Source of the DNA: Desulfobulbaceae bacterium BRH_c16a | Lineage (GTDB): Bacteria; Desulfobacterota; Desulfobulbia; Desulfobulbales; Desulfocapsaceae | NCBI GenBank assembly: GCA_000961725.1 | Contig: LADS01000004.1 | Coordinates: forward strand, 124,001-188,000 | Direction: 5' to 3' | Length of the DNA: 64,000 nt | Shown: positions 47,603-56,535 of the stretch, in pieces | Layout: each line of letters opens with the position of its first letter | How positions within the stretch are numbered: position 1 is the first letter of the stretch | Notes under the pieces: model-generated | Database searches by the model: none | What the model was told of the DNA's origin: nothing | What the model saw: only the letters and a program-made list of their open reading frames with translations | Program-made: the position numbers and the translations under genes

Positions 47603-48642
47603 TGAATAGAAACGATGAAAATATGAGAGAATATACTGAAGGTGATGAGAAAGGAATAATCAAATTGCATAATGATGTTTTTCTTTCTGATTTAGACGTT
47701 CATCGTTGGAAATGGCAATTCTTTGAACACCCGAAGGGTAAAAGTTGGATACATCTTGCCTGGTCCGGTCCTGAAATAGTTGCGCAATATTGTATGATGC
47801 GCAATCATTTAAATTTCAATGGTAACGAAATTACGGCAGGACAATCTTGCGACACCATGGTGAGGATGGACCAAAGAGGTAAAGGGTGGTTTACTAAACT
47901 TGCTGGAATGAATTATGAAGTTGCAAAGCAATATGGTGCGCAGGCTGTATTCGGTTTTCCGAATAGAAATTCTTATCCTGGCTTGATCAGACACCTTAAC
48001 TGGATAAGATTGTTTAATTTAAAATACTACTACTACAGGCTGGGATATGAGAAGGTGGTCGGTGGTCGAGCAAATGTTGTTCTGCGCTATTTTGTAAAAT
48101 TAAAGATTGAACTGGAAAGACAATTAAATTTTTTCTACAGACGAAAAGATTACGAGATGCTGACAACAGAAAAAATTCCCTTAGATGCAGATGATTTTGT
48201 TAATGAAATCAACACATACGAAGTACTCTCTGTCTGGAAGGATCTTGCTTATTTAAAATGGCGATATGAAAATCATCCACATAATAAGTATTTATTTCAT
48301 TCACTCAAGATACAAGGGAAAAGTGAATGTATCATTATAACCAAGGTTAACAATAATAATGTTCACATCTGTGAGATATTAAATAGAACGAAAAACCTGC
48401 TTCAGACTCTTATTCTACTTTACCATACTATCGTGTTTTCAATTAACACTCAGGCTCAAATAATTGATTTCCATGGCCACGACAACGGTTTTTTTAATTC
48501 TCTCTTTCAACTCGCAAAATTTAAAAATGGAATTTCCAACTATGTTTTTTGCGGCAGGTCTTTTCAAGATAATAGATTCAACGACACGTTTCCCTTGCCC
48601 AATAACTGGACAATTTCTTTAGGAGACACAGATGTAGCCTGA
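47599..48642 (+). CDS. GNAT-fold acyltransferase (function unknown)
   Basis: A 347-residue protein with an N-terminal acetyltransferase-like pattern. HNDVFLSDLDVHRWKWQF is followed by strand VAQYCMMRN and a CoA-loop candidate MVRMDQRGKGWFTKLA (RxxGxG-like) near residue 92, then AVFGFPNRNS. The C-terminal half has no recognised domain. Translation is coupled to the deacetylase-like gene by an ATGA overlap with a GAGG site. A plausible job is re-acylating the amino sugar that the deacetylase exposes; this is inference. It is AT-rich compared with the downstream FemAB-type gene. Confidence 0.7.
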   Translation: MMNRNDENMREYTEGDEKGIIKLHNDVFLSDLDVHRWKWQFFEHPKGKSWIHLAWSGPEIVAQYCMMRNHLNFNGNEITAGQSCDTMVRMDQRGKGWFTKLAGMNYEVAKQYGAQAVFGFPNRNSYPGLIRHLNWIRLFNLKYYYYRLGYEKVVGGRANVVLRYFVKLKIELERQLNFFYRRKDYEMLTTEKIPLDADDFVNEINTYEVLSVWKDLAYLKWRYENHPHNKYLFHSLKIQGKSECIIITKVNNNNVHICEILNRTKNLLQTLILLYHTIVFSINTQAQIIDFHGHDNGFFNSLFQLAKFKNGISNYVFCGRSFQDNRFNDTFPLPNNWTISLGDTDVA

Positions 48643-48715
48643 CGAACTTCTGAGCAACTGACACTTCACTATTTTTATAGCCAATCAACTGGGCGAACCA
48701 CATAAACAGAAACTC

Positions 48716-49327
48716 ATGCGAAATTTCAAAATCCTTAATAATCAGCTGAAAGAACTTTCATTAAAAGAGTTCTTTTCCCTGTTGAAACAGACACTGTTTT
48801 TCGATGAATTAATTCTTGTTTACAAACTAGATACTATAAAGATACAAGCACAACCCGAAGAAGTTGAAGGTGTTATAATCAAGAAGGGAGACTTGGAGGA
48901 TCTCAAACAAGCCAGGCAAACTCTGAAACCATTGCCGTGGGAATTCCAATGCTATGAATTTGATGGCGTTAACGACTTTTTTGTCGCCAAGGATGACGGT
49001 GGAATTCAACATATCAGCTGGATTTATTTTCATGATCATCGCAACCGGCTACTTTCTCTAGGGAAAAGAGAAGCTGAAATCAAGTTTTGCCTGACTCTCC
49101 CAGCCGCACGGGGACGCGGCATTTACCCGAAAATTCTGCTCTCGGCCTTGAGTTATCTGAATTCCTGCGGAATACAAAGGGTTTATATCTGTGTTCACAA
49201 GGACAATAATTCCTCAATCCGTGGGATTGAGAAGGCCGGATTTACTAGAGTTGGCGAGATCAAGCTGAAGAAATTTATGGGGATCCAGATGTCCCCCCGG
49301 TTCGACACCTACAGGAGGGTTCAATGA
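48716..49327 (+). CDS. GNAT-family N-acetyltransferase
   Basis: A 203-residue protein. The acetyl-CoA binding region LTLPAARGRGIYPKILLSAL near residue 125 matches the R/QxxGxG/A loop of GNAT enzymes. The following VYICVHKDNNSSIRGIEKAGFTRVGEI is the usual closing beta-alpha-beta segment. The start is the ATG at 48716. The stop overlaps the start of the FemAB-type gene (ATGA). The substrate is unknown, probably an amino sugar or amino-acyl group in the glycan. Confidence 0.82.
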   Translation: MRNFKILNNQLKELSLKEFFSLLKQTLFFDELILVYKLDTIKIQAQPEEVEGVIIKKGDLEDLKQARQTLKPLPWEFQCYEFDGVNDFFVAKDDGGIQHISWIYFHDHRNRLLSLGKREAEIKFCLTLPAARGRGIYPKILLSALSYLNSCGIQRVYICVHKDNNSSIRGIEKAGFTRVGEIKLKKFMGIQMSPRFDTYRRVQ

Positions 49328-50442
49328 CACTGCACGTTTTAAAAATAGATGAGGGTGAGCGTGACCTCTGGGATCAGGCAGTTATCACTTTTGCCCACGC
49401 ACATCCGCTAAATGCCTATGGATGGGGAAGAGTACGTGAAATTGACGGCTGGAAGCCTTCCTATTTTGTCGCCAAAGAAGGCGATACCGTCAAAGGGATG
49501 ATTATGGTTCTGACGAAAAAAATCCCATGGACCGGGCTGTCGATAATGTATGCCCCGAAGGGTCCCTTATGTGACCCTTCCGACCAGAACACGTTAAATG
49601 CTCTTTTAACCAAAGTCAGGCAAGAAGGCAGAAAAAAGAGGACGATTTTCATCCGGATCGACCCCAATTTAGCTGAAGAAAATGTTAGCACTGGAAATGA
49701 CCCTTTTATAAATGAGGGTTTTATTCATCTCGAACATCGATGGTCCTTCTGGAATTCACCTCGCGATGTTTATCGGATAGATCTAACGAAAGCCCGAAAT
49801 GAAGATGAGCTTTTTAAGACTATCGACCATAGTGCCAGAAAAAGTGTGCGTAAGGCCCAAAAGGAAGGGGTAACCATTCGTCCAGCGGAAAACCCTGGAG
49901 ATCTCAAAAAATTTTATGAAATATTCAGTAATGTTTCCGTTGAAAAAGGGTTCATGTGCCGGAAACTGAAATACCAGGAAGCATTATGGAGTGAGTATAT
50001 CGAAAAGGGGAATGGGCAACTTTTTCTTGGCATTTACCAGGGAGAGGTTATTGGTGGAGCGATTTGCCTGGTTTTCGGGGGGAAATGCCTGGGGATGCAC
50101 ATGGGGACAGCTTCTGAATTCATGAAACTTCAGACACATTCCGGGTATGTCTGGGAAAGTCTCAAATGGGCTCAACAGTTGGGTTGCAGCTGGTACAGCT
50201 TTAGAGGAGTAGGAACGACTCCGGCCCAGGAGAGCTTCAAAAGAAAGTTTCGGCCACAGATAGTTGCTCTCGTAGGTTACTACGATCTGCCGTTCCGGCC
50301 ATTGTTGTACCGAGTATTCTATTGTGCTGAGTTCAAGGTTCTTCCCATGATATGGCGCACACTGATGCGGGTGCGTCGTGGCTACACTCGATTTCTAGAA
50401 GCAGGAAAGACAAAAAAACTTGCTTCAGTCCGAGGTGAATAA
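49324..50442 (+). CDS. FemAB-like aminoacyl/acyl transferase (GNAT fold)
   Basis: A 372-residue protein of the FemA/FemB-type superfamily. HPLNAYGWGRVREIDGW near the start, YAPKGPLCD near residue 78, SARKSVRKAQKEGV near 172, and the late YSFRGVGTTPAQESFKRKF are typical of the FemAB-related protein found in exosortase-linked EPS clusters. Known relatives add amino acids to peptidoglycan from aminoacyl-tRNA; here transfer onto the EPS is inferred. It has a very strong AGGAGGG site 4 bp before the ATG and overlaps the GNAT gene. Confidence 0.87.
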   Translation: MTLHVLKIDEGERDLWDQAVITFAHAHPLNAYGWGRVREIDGWKPSYFVAKEGDTVKGMIMVLTKKIPWTGLSIMYAPKGPLCDPSDQNTLNALLTKVRQEGRKKRTIFIRIDPNLAEENVSTGNDPFINEGFIHLEHRWSFWNSPRDVYRIDLTKARNEDELFKTIDHSARKSVRKAQKEGVTIRPAENPGDLKKFYEIFSNVSVEKGFMCRKLKYQEALWSEYIEKGNGQLFLGIYQGEVIGGAICLVFGGKCLGMHMGTASEFMKLQTHSGYVWESLKWAQQLGCSWYSFRGVGTTPAQESFKRKFRPQIVALVGYYDLPFRPLLYRVFYCAEFKVLPMIWRTLMRVRRGYTRFLEAGKTKKLASVRGE

Positions 50443-50494
50443 TTCTGGTCACAGATTTAGCACCCCCCTTATGGGTTGTAAGAGGATAACGCTT

Positions 50495-51715
50495 ATGTGG
50501 TCAATCGCACTCCATGTCATTTTGGCACCGCTTATAATTTATCTGGGAGCAGCGACCTTCTATCTTCTTGCTTTGGCACTGGCTTTCATTATTTTGAAAG
50601 AACGAATACCTGGACCAATGGAGCCGACCAACCGCTTTGCTGTTCTCGTCCCGGCTCACAATGAAGAACTCCTGGTTGCAACGCTGTGTGAAAGTCTCCT
50701 GCAAATCGATTATCCCAAAGAAAAATACGATATTTTTATCATCGCCGATAATTGCAGCGACCGGACCGCAGAGATCTGCAAAGAGTACCCACTCCATGTG
50801 ATAGAGAGAGACAGTCCGGAACACTGCGGCAAGGGGCAAGCCCTGGCTTGGGGGTTACAGCATTTGAATCTCGGCCAATTTGATGCCATATTCATAGTTG
50901 ATGCAGATAACTACGTTGACGCTGCTATCCTCCGTGAACTGAATTGTCTACTGAACAAGGGGGAGCACGCCATCCAGTGCTACAATGCCGTAGGCAACAG
51001 GGATGACAGCTGGTTTACCCAGTTGTTGTACGTCTCCCGCACCATAGGCAACCTGCTCTATCATGAGGCGAAATACCGCTTGGGCCTTTCATCTTATTTG
51101 ATGGGCAATGGGTTATGCTTCAAGTCCGAACTTCTGCAAAAAAGGGGCTGGACGGCCTTTACTGCCGGCGAGGATTGGGAGTATTACGCGCAACTGGTCG
51201 AGGATAATATCAAGATTGGTTTTGCTGCCAAGGCCAAAGTGTATCATCAGGAATCGCGCTCGCTCAACCAGGCGACCAGCCAGCGGCTGCGGTGGTCGAG
51301 CGGCCGTTTCAGCGTTGCAAAAACCTTGGGTTTCCGGCTGTTCCTGAAGGGAATCAGGGAAAGGAACTGGCATAAAATTGATGCCTCTTTTCCGTTAATT
51401 TTCCCAAATTACTCTTTGCAGATCAATCTGACCTTCCTGGCCTTGGCCCTTGCTTTGCTTTTGCCTTCATCCGTCATGAAAGTTATATGCATCTCCGTTG
51501 CCCTCAGTTTGATAGTCGGACAATTTCTCCTTTTTGTTACGGGCGCTTTTATCGCCGGATCACCCTTGAAGATTTTTTGTGCTGCGATCTATGCACCGCT
51601 ATTTTTGGCTTGGAAATCGGTGATTGATATTCTTTGCCTCACCGGACTGTATCGGGGGAAAGAATGGGTTCGAACCCGAAGGCATAGGTCACCAGGCGTC
51701 AATCGTAATGTATGA
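50495..51715 (+). CDS. Membrane family 2 glycosyltransferase
   Basis: A 406-residue processive-type GT2. The first helix is at about 4-28. The GT-A domain starts with FAVLVPAHNEE near residue 48, then IADNCSDRT near 86, the DXD motif in FIVDADNYVD near 133, FTAGEDWEY near 222, and QRLRW near 266. Four C-terminal membrane helices follow. This set matches hyaluronan/cellulose-synthase-like enzymes. The ATG at 50495 has an AGAGG site; earlier in-frame starts overlap the FemAB-type gene. The C-terminal Arg-rich tail ends just inside the next gene's leader. Confidence 0.9.
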   Translation: MWSIALHVILAPLIIYLGAATFYLLALALAFIILKERIPGPMEPTNRFAVLVPAHNEELLVATLCESLLQIDYPKEKYDIFIIADNCSDRTAEICKEYPLHVIERDSPEHCGKGQALAWGLQHLNLGQFDAIFIVDADNYVDAAILRELNCLLNKGEHAIQCYNAVGNRDDSWFTQLLYVSRTIGNLLYHEAKYRLGLSSYLMGNGLCFKSELLQKRGWTAFTAGEDWEYYAQLVEDNIKIGFAAKAKVYHQESRSLNQATSQRLRWSSGRFSVAKTLGFRLFLKGIRERNWHKIDASFPLIFPNYSLQINLTFLALALALLLPSSVMKVICISVALSLIVGQFLLFVTGAFIAGSPLKIFCAAIYAPLFLAWKSVIDILCLTGLYRGKEWVRTRRHRSPGVNRNV

Positions 51716-51749
51716 ACAATCGCTTCATTTTACGAAAGAGGGTCATTCT

Positions 51750-52886
51750 ATGCAAAAAACCAGAGTTTTGTTTGTTTTACCGCAACTTGACGCCGGCGGT
51801 TCGGAACGTGTGGTTTTTGATCTTGCGAGAAACCTCGATCCAGATGAGTTCGAAGTTTTTGTCGCTTCCTTCCATGGTGGCGTACTGGTCGAACCGCTGA
51901 AAACCATCTGCAACGAAGTATTTATAATCGAGAAAAAACAGGGATTTGATCTTTACGCTATGATGAAAGTGGCAAAAATTATCAAAACCAATCGTATTGA
52001 TACTGTCAACTCACATCATTACATGCCTTGTTTTTATAGTTTCTTAGGTGCAAAGGTGCTGAATGACAAAAAACTGATTTATACTGAACATTCAGTACCG
52101 GAAGTTGAAATGTTAACGCAATGTATCCACGGAAAGATTTTCCATTGGATGCTCCATAAAATTAATGCAGTTGTGGGAGTCTCCACGGCCATTACCGAAA
52201 AGTTCAGGGAAAAGTATCCGCGTCACGCCGATAAAATCCACGAGATCTTGAATGGTGTAGATATAGAAAAATTCCGAGAAAAGAATGCACGAAATACCAT
52301 TCGCAGCAAGTGGGGATTAACTCAAAATCATTTTGTGGTTGGCACTGTAGCCAACTTCAGGAAGGTTAAAAACCACATCTGCCTGGTGCGTGCGGCCGGA
52401 ATCCTGAAAGATACACACCCTCAGCTGCGACTTCTTTTTGTTGGCACCGGGTTTCCGGGCGATGCCGAAAACTCGGAGACCGAAGTGCTGGAACTGATCC
52501 GTGACCTTGGCCTGCAGGATAGAGTTGTTCTGACAGGCTACCAGGAGAATATCCCGCAAATGTTATCAGCCTTCGATGTTTTCTGCCTGCCATCTTTTTC
52601 CGAAGGGTTGCCTGTCAGCTTGCTTGAGGCGATGGCGGCAGGAGTACCGGTGATAGGGAGTGAAGTAGCAGGTATTTCGGAAGTAATATCCCACGGAAAA
52701 ACAGGATTATTGTTTCCTTCCGATGAAGATAAACGACTAGCGATTCTGTTAGAAGAAATCATGTCGGATCCCAAGAATTCAACCTCACTGGCTACTGGTG
52801 GATATGCATATGTAAACAAAAACCATTCAAGCAAAGCTTGGATAAAAAGATGCGCACTCCTTTTCGTGGGTAGTAAATGTTACTGA
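51750..52886 (+). CDS. Family 4 glycosyltransferase
   Basis: A 378-residue GT4. It has VLPQLDAGGSERVVFDLAR at the N-terminus, NSHHYMPCFYS near 88, and YTEHSVPEVE near 110. FRKVKNHICLVRAA near 207 and the donor box PSFSEGLPVSLLEAMAAGVPVIGSE near 290 complete the pattern. The start at 51750 has an AAGAGGG site 7 bp upstream. It is the last gene before a 420-bp gap; the following genes are more AT-rich. Confidence 0.9.
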   Translation: MQKTRVLFVLPQLDAGGSERVVFDLARNLDPDEFEVFVASFHGGVLVEPLKTICNEVFIIEKKQGFDLYAMMKVAKIIKTNRIDTVNSHHYMPCFYSFLGAKVLNDKKLIYTEHSVPEVEMLTQCIHGKIFHWMLHKINAVVGVSTAITEKFREKYPRHADKIHEILNGVDIEKFREKNARNTIRSKWGLTQNHFVVGTVANFRKVKNHICLVRAAGILKDTHPQLRLLFVGTGFPGDAENSETEVLELIRDLGLQDRVVLTGYQENIPQMLSAFDVFCLPSFSEGLPVSLLEAMAAGVPVIGSEVAGISEVISHGKTGLLFPSDEDKRLAILLEEIMSDPKNSTSLATGGYAYVNKNHSSKAWIKRCALLFVGSKCY

Positions 52887-53307
52887 CAACTTTCATATTT
52901 TTTAGCTTTAGTGAATTTTTCTCTACATGATTAAAATCATACTTCTCAGCCTCGATTTGCATGGGAATTTCCTTGTTCAATCATTTTACGCCATAGATTT
53001 CGATTTTTCGCGACACGATACGGAAAAATTTCATAGATATTTTACCACTAGACTCTGAGAAGTTATCAAATAATGCAAAAAATAAATATTGTTTTGACAT
53101 CACTTATGAGTTAGATTTGTTATACAAACTATTTACTGTCAGCCTTATCTGGACTCCATACCTGATACTCATCTTATGAAGATTTCTCTCTTTAGTGTCT
53201 CCGCCATGTCGGAGTGAAAATCATTGTGCCTTACAGATAATTTCGTTCAATAAAACAGGCCGCCACCCATGCAGCACAGATAAAAAAACCACATTGAGGA
53301 AATTTTG
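52887..53307. other. Intergenic gap within the plus-strand block
   Basis: About 420 bp, AT-rich, with no supported gene. A small hairpin (CTCCG/CGGAG near 53199-53214) and the GAGGAA ribosome site of the next gene are the only features noted. It may contain a promoter for the 53308-56535 genes, but no clear -35/-10 pair was fixed. Confidence 0.5.
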
Positions 53308-54234
53308 GTGGATAAAATTCACATTATACCCCAGAAAAATGAAAATGACCAATTATCGAGATCATTAAATGAGATTACAGCTGAAAAAAAACGAATCCTT
53401 GAGGAAATCTTTCACATAATAGATTCTGAAATTATTTACTCTAACAAATTGCTAAACGATCTTGACATTAAAACCACAGTTGAAAATATAATAATTTCAA
53501 GAACTGGAAGTATGGATACTCATGAGCTAAATTTTATCAGACATAACATAATTGAAAAATATTATTTTGAATTACCTGCTCTTATTCAGAGTATGAATCT
53601 TCCAAACAGTATTTTAAATCAATTTCCTGCAGCTCTTGAAAGACTGCGCAAGCATTTAATAGATACCAAGAACATTGGATACGAAAGCAATGATGATTAC
53701 TACTTAAAGGACATTTGCTTTGTATTTGGGAAATCTGTCCCAGGCGGAGCGCAAGTTATAGAACTATATTCGCATATTTCTACATGGCGATTACTTAGAT
53801 CGTTTATTAGGCCTGTTAATATATTTTCAACCTTAAAAGACATGAAATTAATCAAACCAGGTCATTGGTTGCGAATACATACCGAAGCACGTTACTTGGC
53901 AGATTTCAACGAACAGGGATGGGATGAATGTTATGGCAGAATTGCTGATATGTTATCATTGAAACCCCAGTGCAAAGGTATGGTTGGTACGAGTTGGTTC
54001 TATGATCCGGCATTAATTTCAATAAGCCCAAATCTTTCATATTTACAAAAAAGACCATTGGACAATGGAGCTATTAGAATTCGACACAGAACATCTCGAA
54101 TAGATATCGAACGTGCAACTCTAAAATCAAAGACTCGGCGAAAACTATATCAAGAAGGAAAATATAATCCAGCGTGTTATTCAATTTTCTGGCATAAGAA
54201 TGAATTACTTGAGTGGGCGAATATAAAAACATAG
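53308..54234 (+). CDS. Hypothetical protein of unknown family
   Basis: A 308-residue protein, not recognised. There is no signal peptide or membrane helix. The first 100 residues are Lys/Glu/Ile-rich and probably helical. The middle part (SVPGGAQVIELYSHISTWRL, then LIKPGHWLRIHTEARYLAD) is more conserved-looking. KGMVGTSWFYDPALISISPNLSYL near 220 resembles a mixed alpha/beta core. The C-terminus is basic. The start is a GTG at 53308 (a TTG just before is possible), with a GAGGAA site 7 bp upstream. It is strongly AT-rich. It lies between a GT4 gene and a deacetylase gene, so a role in glycan synthesis is possible. Confidence 0.7.
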   Translation: MDKIHIIPQKNENDQLSRSLNEITAEKKRILEEIFHIIDSEIIYSNKLLNDLDIKTTVENIIISRTGSMDTHELNFIRHNIIEKYYFELPALIQSMNLPNSILNQFPAALERLRKHLIDTKNIGYESNDDYYLKDICFVFGKSVPGGAQVIELYSHISTWRLLRSFIRPVNIFSTLKDMKLIKPGHWLRIHTEARYLADFNEQGWDECYGRIADMLSLKPQCKGMVGTSWFYDPALISISPNLSYLQKRPLDNGAIRIRHRTSRIDIERATLKSKTRRKLYQEGKYNPACYSIFWHKNELLEWANIKT

Positions 54235-54254
54235 CCATCCTTGATGGCCGTTTT
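54234..54254 (+). terminator. Weak hairpin after the hypothetical gene
   Basis: A GCCATC/GATGGC stem (54234-54239 with 54243-54248) and a 3-nt loop are followed by CG and TTTT. It starts at the last base of the stop codon. The short stem and short U-run make this a partial terminator at best. Confidence 0.45.
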
Positions 54255-54340
54255 AATCAATTTAAATTAACATATAAATTAGAATAGATGTATTTGAACA
54301 TAATTAGAAAATAAGATTGCATAGAACAAGGTCACTTAAC

Positions 54341-55399
54341 ATGGATTTAAATAAATCAATTATTTTAAGTACCGATATTTTAAGTGAAGTATTAGTTTTC
54401 CTTGGATTTTCTCCATATTTGCGTCCAAATGACGATTTAAGGATGGTACTTTATCATGGAATTGGAGATGGAAATGATCCGTGCTTTAAATATCTTTCCG
54501 ATGAAATATCGGAAGTAATATTTGAAAAACACATGCGATATTTGTCTTACAACTACAACATATTGTCACTTGAAGACTCGATACACAAATTATTAAAAGA
54601 ACAATATGATAATGAAAGACCAATTTGTTCAATTTCTTTTGATGATGGCTTGAGAAGTGTTTTTCTAAAAGCATATCCGATATTAAAAAGACTAAAGATA
54701 CCAGCAACTGTTTTTTTAAATACTGCGGTAATTGGTAACAGGGGTATGACTTATTTACACTTATTAAACTTTATGTTTTCAAAGTTTGGAGTGAGTGAAA
54801 TAACCGCGCTACTCAATAGGTTTAAGGAACTGAATTTGCCTGCTGTCCCTACCGATGGAATAGTTGCTCTGGAATGGTATATAAATAATTACGAAGAAAA
54901 CAGTAGCAACATGTTGCTCGAGAAAATAACAATCCATTTAGGTCTTGAAGTAGAGAAAATTGCTGCTGAAGAAAATATATATATGCATTGGAATGAAATT
55001 GAAGAAATGCAGCAAAATGGTTTCACTTTTTGCTCGCATACCCACAACCATACACCACTTGCTCTTTTAAAAAAGAAAATTTCTATAGGTAATGAAATAC
55101 AGAAATCATACACTATTTTGCAAAACAATGAGAAAAATCTGACATTTGTCAGTTTCCCATTTGGGATGAGAAAGTATTATGGAGACGCAGCGATAAAATG
55201 TGCAATAGATACAGGGCATAAATATATTGTTGAGGTCGGCAATGGTACAAATTTTATAAAGCATTTGTCTAAAAATAATATACTTTCAAGAGTAAGTTTA
55301 GGGTTGGTTAAAGGTGAAAATGCGAGTCTGTATTCAGCTATTGAAATGAGACCATTATTAAAAACTAAAATCAAGAGTTCATTTTTCTTTACGAAATGA
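54341..55399 (+). CDS. NodB-type polysaccharide deacetylase
   Basis: A 352-residue carbohydrate esterase 4-like protein. MVLYHGIGDG near residue 35 is followed by the acidic motif SISFDDG near 98 and the metal-binding CSHTHNHTPL near 230. SFPFGMR near 280 is the usual late motif. It has no clear signal peptide. The ATG at 54341 is chosen; a TTG eight codons earlier also reads through. It is AT-rich like the preceding hypothetical gene, and both may have arrived together. It would remove N- or O-acetyl groups from the glycan or its lipid-linked precursor. Confidence 0.85.
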   Translation: MDLNKSIILSTDILSEVLVFLGFSPYLRPNDDLRMVLYHGIGDGNDPCFKYLSDEISEVIFEKHMRYLSYNYNILSLEDSIHKLLKEQYDNERPICSISFDDGLRSVFLKAYPILKRLKIPATVFLNTAVIGNRGMTYLHLLNFMFSKFGVSEITALLNRFKELNLPAVPTDGIVALEWYINNYEENSSNMLLEKITIHLGLEVEKIAAEENIYMHWNEIEEMQQNGFTFCSHTHNHTPLALLKKKISIGNEIQKSYTILQNNEKNLTFVSFPFGMRKYYGDAAIKCAIDTGHKYIVEVGNGTNFIKHLSKNNILSRVSLGLVKGENASLYSAIEMRPLLKTKIKSSFFFTK

Positions 55400-55458
55400 A
55401 TTTGATAATCCGACTCGCAAAGCACCTTGATTTGGCCGTAAACAGCTTTTCTGATTAA

Positions 55459-56535
55459 ATGCATATAAATAATAGATTATTCTTTTCATTTTCAAATATC
55501 ATGGGTCATCTCCGAACCTCCAAAGATGCTGGTTTCTTGAACCCTCGAACGTCAGATATCAAAATATTGACCGACATCAAGATTGACCAGTGTCCTGTCT
55601 GGCGCAGTGAGACCGACTATTTGTTTCAAAGGAGAGATCAGGTCGTCAAATTTGACGGGAAAACTCCCCTGTCCGCAAGGCTTATAAGCCTTTGGCAACA
55701 GTTCAACAAATATGACGTGGTAATTACTGCTGATATTAAGACCGCCCAGATTTTTGGTTTAACACGGACTCTGCTTGGGCTGAAAAAGCCTAGGCATATT
55801 ATTCTAGAACTCATGCTTGATGAGTCTAACGACAGTATTATTTGGAAACTTAAAAAATATATTCAGCGGATTTGTTTTGCCTCTGTAGAAGTCGTTTTTG
55901 TATCGGCCCGTAACGAAATCCAAACCTACGCCCAGCGCCTCGGACTCCCTGAGGAGCGCATCAGATTCTTACCATTCCACACAAACGTGGTTAATCCTAA
56001 GATGACCGAAGGGACCGGTGGTTACATCCTCAGCGCTGGAAAGACCGGCCGGGACTACGCCACGCTGGCATCTGCCGTCCAAGGCCTAAACGTGAAAGTT
56101 GTCGTGGTCAGTGACCGCTATCTTGTCGACGGAATTCATTTTCCTTCAAATGTCGAGGTGCATATTGATATTCCTTACAAGCGTTACCTTGATCTTCTTT
56201 ATGGCTGCTCAATGGTGGTTGTTCCCCTGAAAAAGCTCGTGAAATCAACTGGTCAGGTAGTTTTTCTTGAAGCGATGGCACTTGGTAAACCAGTTGTGGC
56301 GACTGCGGCAACCGGCACTGAAGATTACATCGAGCATGGAGTGACAGGCATCCTGGTCGCCCCTGAAGACAGTGAAGCACTTCGGGAAGCCATCTCTGAC
56401 TTCATCAAGCATCCTGCGCCTTATTCTGCTATCACATTGCGTGCATTTGAGCAGGTGAAAAACATGCATACGTTTCGTGCATACACGCATACCATTTTAG
56501 CCACAGCCCATGATTTAGTGCCGCAGGGCGAATAA
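55459..56535 (+). CDS. Glycosyltransferase, GT4-like
   Basis: A 358-residue GT-B-like protein. VFVSARNEIQTYAQRLG near residue 150 and YILSAGKTGRDYATLASAV near 190 precede the donor-binding region STGQVVFLEAMALGKPVVAT near 262 with its conserved Glu. The N-terminal domain is weakly conserved. The ribosome site is poor; the ATG at 55459 or an internal Met at residue 15 could be used. The last 7 codons recur in a remnant about 560 bp downstream, pointing to a former tandem paralogue. Confidence 0.82.
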   Translation: MHINNRLFFSFSNIMGHLRTSKDAGFLNPRTSDIKILTDIKIDQCPVWRSETDYLFQRRDQVVKFDGKTPLSARLISLWQQFNKYDVVITADIKTAQIFGLTRTLLGLKKPRHIILELMLDESNDSIIWKLKKYIQRICFASVEVVFVSARNEIQTYAQRLGLPEERIRFLPFHTNVVNPKMTEGTGGYILSAGKTGRDYATLASAVQGLNVKVVVVSDRYLVDGIHFPSNVEVHIDIPYKRYLDLLYGCSMVVVPLKKLVKSTGQVVFLEAMALGKPVVATAATGTEDYIEHGVTGILVAPEDSEALREAISDFIKHPAPYSAITLRAFEQVKNMHTFRAYTHTILATAHDLVPQGE

